From NCBI RefSeq assembly GCF_026212465.1, contig NC_080048.1:36794375-36858374 (forward strand): a stretch of DNA of 64,000 bases, written 5' to 3'. This document shows positions 58,264 to 64,000 of this stretch, piece by piece (positions within the stretch are counted from its first letter, which is position 1; every line of letters begins with the position of its first letter). Both the position numbers and the translations under genes were made by a program. The notes below the pieces were generated by a model. It was not told the origin of the DNA. It made no database searches and saw only the letters and a list, made by a program, of their open reading frames with translations. Source of the stretch: Amaranthus tricolor (lineage: Eukaryota > Streptophyta > Magnoliopsida > Caryophyllales > Amaranthaceae).

Positions 58264-61200
58264 CTAATGGCGGCGCTCATGGCGATGATGCACACACTCG
58301 ACCGGCATCACCGGAAACCGTGAAGCATCACTACAATAATCATAAACCAAATGATTAGCCCGAACCCATTTAAGCTGATGGTTTTGATGAAGGCTAAGTT
58401 CAGACATTGTGGGCTGATCCCACCAATATTTCTTTTGACCACCACTTGTGCATCTCTTCATGTTGTCCGAAACCGCAGCGGGTTCCGGGCACTCGCAACC
58501 GTCGATCTGAAAGTCTCGGTAAGTAGCAATGAAAGGTGAATGTGACCAATCGGTTTTGATTCGACCACCTTGTGTAGCCCAATCGTCTGCATTCCATATT
58601 GAACTGTATACACCCATTGCTTGATCTTTGGGAAAGGCTATTCCTCTGTGTTCTAAGTTTGTGTGCTCACGGATTGGTGTTTCGTCTACTGAAAATCTGG
58701 TTCAAAACAAAACAATCGAGACAATTCTAAAAGTGTTCATTCGGGTCAAAATCAAATTTTGTGTTCTAAGTTAGTGTTCAATTTAAAAGTTGAATAAATT
58801 AGACTCGATGGGTATATAATTTAAACATGCGATGGGTCTAAAACGAGTCTGGGTCAAGTTTGCATCTAAACATGGAACAACTTAAACCTAGACTCAAATT
58901 CAATTATATTTTAGACCTATAATTCGTCAAGTCTATAAAAATTAAATTCAAACCATATAAATAAGGGTGAATTTTAAGCAAATTTTTAATAGGAATTTGG
59001 ACCCAAAAATATTCCTAATTCCTCAATATAACTTGGCAAGTCAAAAAATTATATTTAAAATTTTGTCAAAACCTTGGTCTTTAATGTGAACTAATTTAAT
59101 AATTAAGGGGTATTATCTTGTAGATATCCCAATATCTTTTTACCCTCAAAACCTTATGATAGACGGTATTGAGAAATAGTAATGATAATTGATAATGACT
59201 TTTAATGCAATTTTTATTCCTTTTTACTAAGTTTTATGAAAAGAAAGATTTTCATATTTGTAGAATGAACTTTAAAAGTATTGTTTTAAAAAGATTTGCA
59301 CTAAATGTTTTACAATTACAATGAAATTTACTTTGATATCGAATAATCATGGCACTTTTGTATTTTAATTTAACAAGTTAATATTTTTTGTTAGACTTTG
59401 GTTATTTATAGTAAAAATGACTTTAAAAAATTTTCTTATTTTACTTTTTTGGAATAAAAAATTCTAAATATTGGATCAATGATTTGATATAGGGTAGGGT
59501 GATGGACTTATGGGCCGGTGATGATGTTAATTATGATAGCCAAGTAGTAGGTTGGTTTGGAATGATATGTTTGACATTAATGCCTTACATAAAGGCATAT
59601 ATATAAATAATTACAGCATTTTCATTAGTGTGCTTTTATTGTGAGTCATAAATCATGATTAAACTTACTTTTTATTGCTAATGATGAAGAATTAGCTAAA
59701 TGGTCCATTTCAAAATTAACTTGATTTTTCTAAAATGTCACTTTATTAACAAATTATAACACACTTTTGGATTACTTAACTATAAATACGATTATAATAT
59801 GCTTTTTTAGTGAGACTCATGTTTAAATTCATTTAATAAACTACAAATCATTATTCAATTTAGCCGAAAGAAAATACTTAACTAGGTTTAAATCTAGAGT
59901 TAGTACATCGTATTTAGTATGTACAAAATCTATACAAGACAAAATGATTTAAATTTATGTTTGTTTATACTCCCTCCTATTTACTATTGATGTTTCATTT
60001 ACTTTATACTCCCTCCGAATAAATTTAGTTGTCTCATTTTCTTATTTGACAAAGTCTTTTTAGTTGTTCCATTTCTATTTTTGTCAATTTTTTTTACCTA
60101 AATATCCTTAGTTTACACAAGTAATTACGAATATACCTCCAAGTACCTTACTTACCCAACTACCCTTCAGTGCTTACCCTTCACTACTTACCATTTACTA
60201 TTTACCCTTTTAAATAGACCCCACACCATCCTTAACAACCGTGCACAAGCAAATGGGAAATCTAAATTGGTTCGGAGGGAGTATATTTATTCAATACCCT
60301 TATTCAATCCTTAATATCTATAACTATGTATAATTAAAAATTATAAAAAATAAATATGAATAAATATGTATTGAGACGAATCAAATTCAATCTCACTTGA
60401 CTAGAAATTACCACAGTTTAATATAAATAACCAAAACTGAAAATAAGTGTAGTTGAAGATAAAAATAAAAAAGAAAAAGAACTTACACAACATGATGAGG
60501 AGTCCAATGCAAAGAGTAGGTATGGAAGTCTTTAGTAGGATCATACCAAAGACTATGCCTTTGTTCTCTATTACCCACTCCATTTACATATATATTTGTC
60601 TGAATCAAGTATGGTTCCCCACTACTATTTCCCAAAAACTCAAAATCAAATTCATTATGCTTTGGACCATCTGATGACATCTGCATTTATTTACATTTTC
60701 ATAAATCTCAAATACATCATCTTCCGATAAAACAAGCTCAAAACGAAAAATTCAAAGGCTAATAATTATTTTAATTGAGTTATTTAATCTTTATGTATAT
60801 ATATATATATGTAAAAGTTAATTTTTGTACAAAAAATAAAGTGGGGCCAAATAAAATGAATAAAAACTTACATAGAAGGCAGTAACAGTACCAGCAGAGT
60901 CACCTTCAACCAACTTCAATTCAATGGATACTTTCCCATAAATGTATTTGCTCTTTGATTGAAACCCAGCTCCTATAATTCACCAAAAACAAATCTTGTT
61001 AACTATTTTATCAAACTTTTTAACAAAAAACTTAAACTGATCATTAAAAATCTGAATACTTGCATAATTTAATATTGAAAAAGCCTTAATTTTCTTAGAC
61101 ATTTACGGCCGAACATGTTGTACATATAAAGTCTTATGATTAACCAATAATTAGGTAGATAATGGTTAATTATGGTTAAAAGTGAAGAAAAGAAGGGATT

Positions 61201-61381
61201 AAGTACCAGAAAAGTTATCAAGTTTGAGCTTGAGAAGGTCTCCTTCATAGATTAAATGTTCAGAAGCCCAACTGGGTTGGAATAGTTCATCAAATTTGGA
61301 TGAGTTAACAACTTGTATCATCATCCATACACAAAAACACACACAAATTAGTGGAATTTTTTTGCTTTTAGAAATTCCCAT
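58264..61381 (-). CDS. xyloglucan endotransglucosylase/hydrolase (XTH)
   Basis: Exons 61381-61207, 60972-60872, 60680-60487 and 58696-58264 join in phase to 300 aa. A signal peptide (~1-28, ending VVNSS) directs secretion to the cell wall. The GH16 catalytic site [11 protein letters not shown] is at residues 100-110, with nucleophile Glu102, Asp104 and acid/base Glu106, followed by the N-glycosylation sequon NSS at 110-112 typical of XTHs. [20 protein letters not shown] and the Cys-rich C-terminal XET domain ([12 protein letters not shown]) are present. The enzyme cuts and religates xyloglucan during wall loosening. The length is normal and no key residue is missing. Intron 3 (1.8 kb) contains a nested pair of MITEs. 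The paralogue number in the XTH family cannot be assigned. Confidence 0.95.
59970..60400. mobile_element. older Stowaway-like MITE, interrupted
   Basis: Starts CTCCCTCCTATTTACTATTG after TA and runs to 60008, then continues after the inner MITE with TATTTATTCAATACCCTTAT. The interior matches the MITE at 37166-37402 (TTATTCAAT...CTATTCAATC, GAGACGAATCAA/AAGACGAATCAA). Its right end is not recognisable, so the end coordinate is approximate. Lies in XTH intron 3. Confidence 0.6.
60009..60281. mobile_element. Stowaway-like MITE nested in another MITE
   Basis: The 273-bp element starts CTCCCTCCGAATAAATTTAG and ends CTAAATTGGTTCGGAGGGAG, a near-perfect inverted repeat. It is flanked by TA on both sides (60007-60008, 60282-60283) and sits inside the older MITE at 59970 in XTH intron 3. 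Confidence 0.9.
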
Positions 61382-61485
61382 TATTTTTTATTTTTTTTAG
61401 AAAAATGGAAATTTAGTGAGTGAGAGAGTGAGAATAAGTAAGTGAGGGAGTGAGTGGGAGTGAGAATCCAAAAATAATTGAGGGG

Positions 61486-61493
61486 TTTATATA
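61486..61493 (-). promoter_or_regulatory. TATA box of the XTH gene
   Basis: The minus strand reads GGCTATATAAACCCC about 105 bp upstream of the XTH ATG. The intervening leader is a CT-rich (CACTCCCTCACT-like) tract, common in plant 5' UTRs. Confidence 0.6.
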
Positions 61494-61630
61494 GCCTAAA
61501 AATTGGCGTATGTGGGAAGCCCTATCATGTTTTGAAATCAATGCTAGAGGATAGGCCACCTCATTATCATAATTGTACCATGTCATTTGCCTAGTAGGAT
61601 GTGTAATTGGATATTTTTTTCAAATTAATA

Positions 61631-61893
61631 CTTTCCTCGTTCTAAAATACCTGCATTGCACCATATATATTATTGCGCAATTTAATGTATTTGTCAGATC
61701 GTTTATATGTAGAGTTATACATAACTAAAAAATATAAAAGTTTGATATTAAGAAAATATGCGACAAGACGAACAAAGCAAGATCTCACATGACTATGTTC
61801 ATTTCTCGTATAATAACTGAAATATGTAAATTACTATAGAATGATAAATAGTGCAAATGTTGATTTGGTGCAAGTAGTATGAAACGAAGGAAG
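61631..61893. mobile_element. Stowaway-like MITE upstream of XTH
   Basis: The left end is CTTTCCTCGTTCTAAAATAC. The right end, reverse-complemented, is CTTCCTTCGTTTCATACTAC. GCACC and GGTGC are inverted further in, and the element is flanked by TA on both sides. Diverged relative of the relic at 650-874. Lies ~150 bp beyond the XTH TATA box and so could carry regulatory sequence. Confidence 0.65.
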
Positions 61894-62046
61894 TATTATT
61901 TCTTTAGTTCATATGAGACTGTCTCATTATGAAACATATTCATATAATTAGTTTATTTTAATAATTAATTATTTTTTAATTATAAGTAATGACTTTAATA
62001 AACTAGATGTATACGAGGTAGTCTAATATAAATAGTCTTACCGTGA

Positions 62047-62150
62047 GATTGTATCAATTAAGTATTTGTGCAAATAGATAGTCTCAATTAAGTATTTGTG
62101 CAAATAGATTGTATCAATTAAGTATTTGTGCAAATAGATAGTCTCATTGT
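62047..62150. repeat. 60-bp tandem repeat with 30-bp half-units
   Basis: The half-unit CAATTAAGTATTTGTGCAAA occurs three times (about 62055, 62085 and 62115), alternately preceded by GATTGTAT and ATAGTCT. A 60-bp period is repeated exactly, then breaks off at 62147. Confidence 0.9.
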
Positions 62151-62159
62151 AACAAGCAA

Positions 62160-64000
62160 TCATTTAATCCACCTTTCAAAGTTCATCCGTAGTCAAACAT
62201 CGTCTCATTTACGAACAAAGCAAGATCCCACATGACTATGTTTAATTTTAATTAAAAAACAAACAATAATATGTCGTATTATTTTAAGTATTTTGAGAGG
62301 CGTAAGCAAGTATGGAAGTGCAAGTCAAGAAGAAAATGAAGACGGAAATCAAGTCAAAGCAACAACATGAAGGAAGTTATTTTCAGCAAGTGTCAAACCA
62401 AGCTAGGCTCGTGGAGAGCATGCTCAAAGTCATCACATTTTAAGTCATTTTTAGTCCATATTAGCTAGGTAGTTATTTTATGTAATCAAATAAAAAATAA
62501 GAAACTTAGGTAGTTATTTGTAGGGAGTTGCTTTTAGTTTTTAATACAAGTTGCTGGAAGTTATTTTCGGTGTTGTAATAGGCAATAATGGGACGGGAGT
62601 TACTTTAGAAGTTACTCACAAAATGGACGGTTACCAAGAGGTTCTAACCGGCCAAATGTGGTAACTACCACACGTCACACAGCCGGCCATAACCCACGGT
62701 TCTCTAGTCGGTTTTTTAGTTAGTTTCTTTTGTTTTGCTTTCCTTTATAAATAGTTCAGCATGTATTATATTTTGAAGTAGTTGATTAATGATAAAGAAA
62801 ACCTAAAACGCTTTGTTTCAATCCTCGTTGTTTGTATGATTCTTGGATTAGAGTCATATTTGCAAAAGTTCTTGTACTTAGTGTAATTGGCGCATGCATT
62901 TGTGTCTTAAGAGTATCGTCACTTGCTACATGGATTTATAGTGGGTATCGAATTTAGTCATTGTTATCTTTCCCTTATTGTTTCGAAAATCAAACAAAAA
63001 CAAAAAAAAAATCAGTTCCTTTCATTCGACATTCACCATCATCATTCCTTCATCGTTCTTTCTTTTGTTCCGTTGTTAAAGCTTGTAAGAACTCTTAAGT
63101 TATAGGTGATCTTACAACAATGTGTAGGTTTGATAAAAATTAAAGTAAGTTAAATGTATAGATAAAATATGGATTATTATCAATGTTATAAAACGCTAAA
63201 TAATAATAATAAAATTTAGGGTACCATTAATCAGGTGCCAAAGCTCAAGAGTACCATTGATAATTTCCCAAATAATAAAGAATATATGTTCATATTAATT
63301 TACTACATTTGAACTCACCATCAATTTCATTAGACGTGTTACTTTGGATTATTCAATCCATTTTTGAAAGGATATTTCAAGTCGATTAAAAATCGGGTCT
63401 TGTATTTATATTGCATTTTATATAATTATGAATCGATTATCAAAATCTTATCAAATCAAATTTGAGTATAAAATCACAAAATATCAAATTATCAATTTTA
63501 TTTTAACACATCTAAATTTCATGTAAACACTATCCATATGGTAGAATTTAAAATTCATGGAATTATTTTGGAGAATTATTTTGGGGGAATTATATATTTA
63601 GAAAATAATGGATACATTGAGACATGAGCCCTAAAATTTAAAAAAATGTAGCCGTTAAAAAAAAAAGGAATGCTTTTTGGCTTTAGCCTTTAGCTTTGGT
63701 GAAGGCTTAGCTGTCAAAGAGCTGGAGTGTAAATTTAAGGAGATGAGAGTGTAGGCTGTACGACAGCACAGGTCGCTGTTTTGTAAGGATTGCTGCAGGG
63801 AGCATTTACCAATGGATTACTGACACCTGTCTTCTTCCAGCTGGTAATTTGCTGTACAGTTGGCATTTGCAGTAAGAATTGAGTATGCTTCTTCTCATTC
63901 TTTTCAAATGATGTTTATTTACTTTATTTACTTTTTGGCCTTTTCTTTGTAGTAGATATTTTGGGTGCACCAAGTTATTACTATCTCTAACCTTATGAGA
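62160..64000. other. intergenic DNA, possible LTR-like relic
   Basis: 62330-62960 is less AT-rich and reads like a transcribed LTR or leader (TTTATAAATAG-type TATA at about 62745). No ends or target duplication were found. 63660-63890 has imperfect inverted stretches around GCTTTAGCC and GCAGGGAGCA. No protein-coding gene is supported. The AT-rich region 63120-63640 shows nothing notable. Confidence 0.35.

Noticed and set aside
63780..63870. Possible miRNA-like hairpin (GCAGGGAGCATTTACCA with GGTAATTTGCTGTACAG)
   Set aside because: Only about 13 of 18 positions pair, with bulges, and no known mature miRNA is recognised.

Overview
The window is nuclear DNA of a flowering plant, most likely a eudicot. 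The evidence is AT-rich intergenic DNA, genes with GT-AG introns, plant-specific families (xyloglucan endotransglucosylase/hydrolase, R2R3-MYB), plant Ty1/copia and Ty3/gypsy elements, and Stowaway-type MITEs with CTCCCTCC ends. The species cannot be fixed from the sequence alone. I see no rRNA, intact tRNA, CRISPR array or bacterial-type operon. Four protein-coding genes can be modelled exon by exon, and their splice phases all close. They are: (1) a beta-CASP metallo-beta-lactamase DNA-repair nuclease, SNM1/Apollo-like, + strand, 1307-5432, 4 exons, 429 aa; (2) a leucine-rich-repeat protein of the 'outer arm dynein light chain 1-like' group, + strand, 19685-22475, 4 coding exons, 691 aa, with a probable 5'-UTR intron upstream; (3) an R2R3-MYB transcription factor, - strand, 33358-30612, 3 exons, 268 aa; (4) an XTH cell-wall enzyme, - strand, 61381-58264, 4 exons, 300 aa. 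These genes are unrelated neighbours, not a functional cluster. A broken MYB copy (exon 1 and exon 3 fragments) lies at 51336-52432, about 18 kb from the intact MYB gene. Most of the rest is transposon-derived. Several elements can be delimited to the base by target-site duplications (TSDs). They are a 2.3-kb solo gypsy-type LTR (10196-12503), a small deleted copia in the 5' intron of the LRR gene (17652-19127), a full-length copia (23763-30524), a second full-length and much younger copia (37780-43180) whose 5' LTR carries a nested 748-bp solo LTR (42357-43104), another solo LTR (44935-45656), and a 5'-truncated chromovirus (gypsy) with one LTR (48204-51240). DNA-transposon relics include a 483-bp hAT-like element (35505-35987), a fold-back element (53519-53917) and several Stowaway-like MITEs, one nested in another inside an XTH intron. 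A tRNA-derived SINE probably sits in MYB intron 2. The most unusual observations are these. The leader of the first copia element, between its 5' LTR and gag, holds two extra ORFs: a 118-aa Pro/Asn-rich ORF, and a 46-aa single-membrane-span ORF with its own TATA box and a good start context. Intron 1 of the nuclease gene is built from about five ~119-bp tandem copies of the end of exon 1, including its splice donor. Two different solo LTRs share arrays of a GCTCGGTCGAGC-type palindrome upstream of their TATA boxes.
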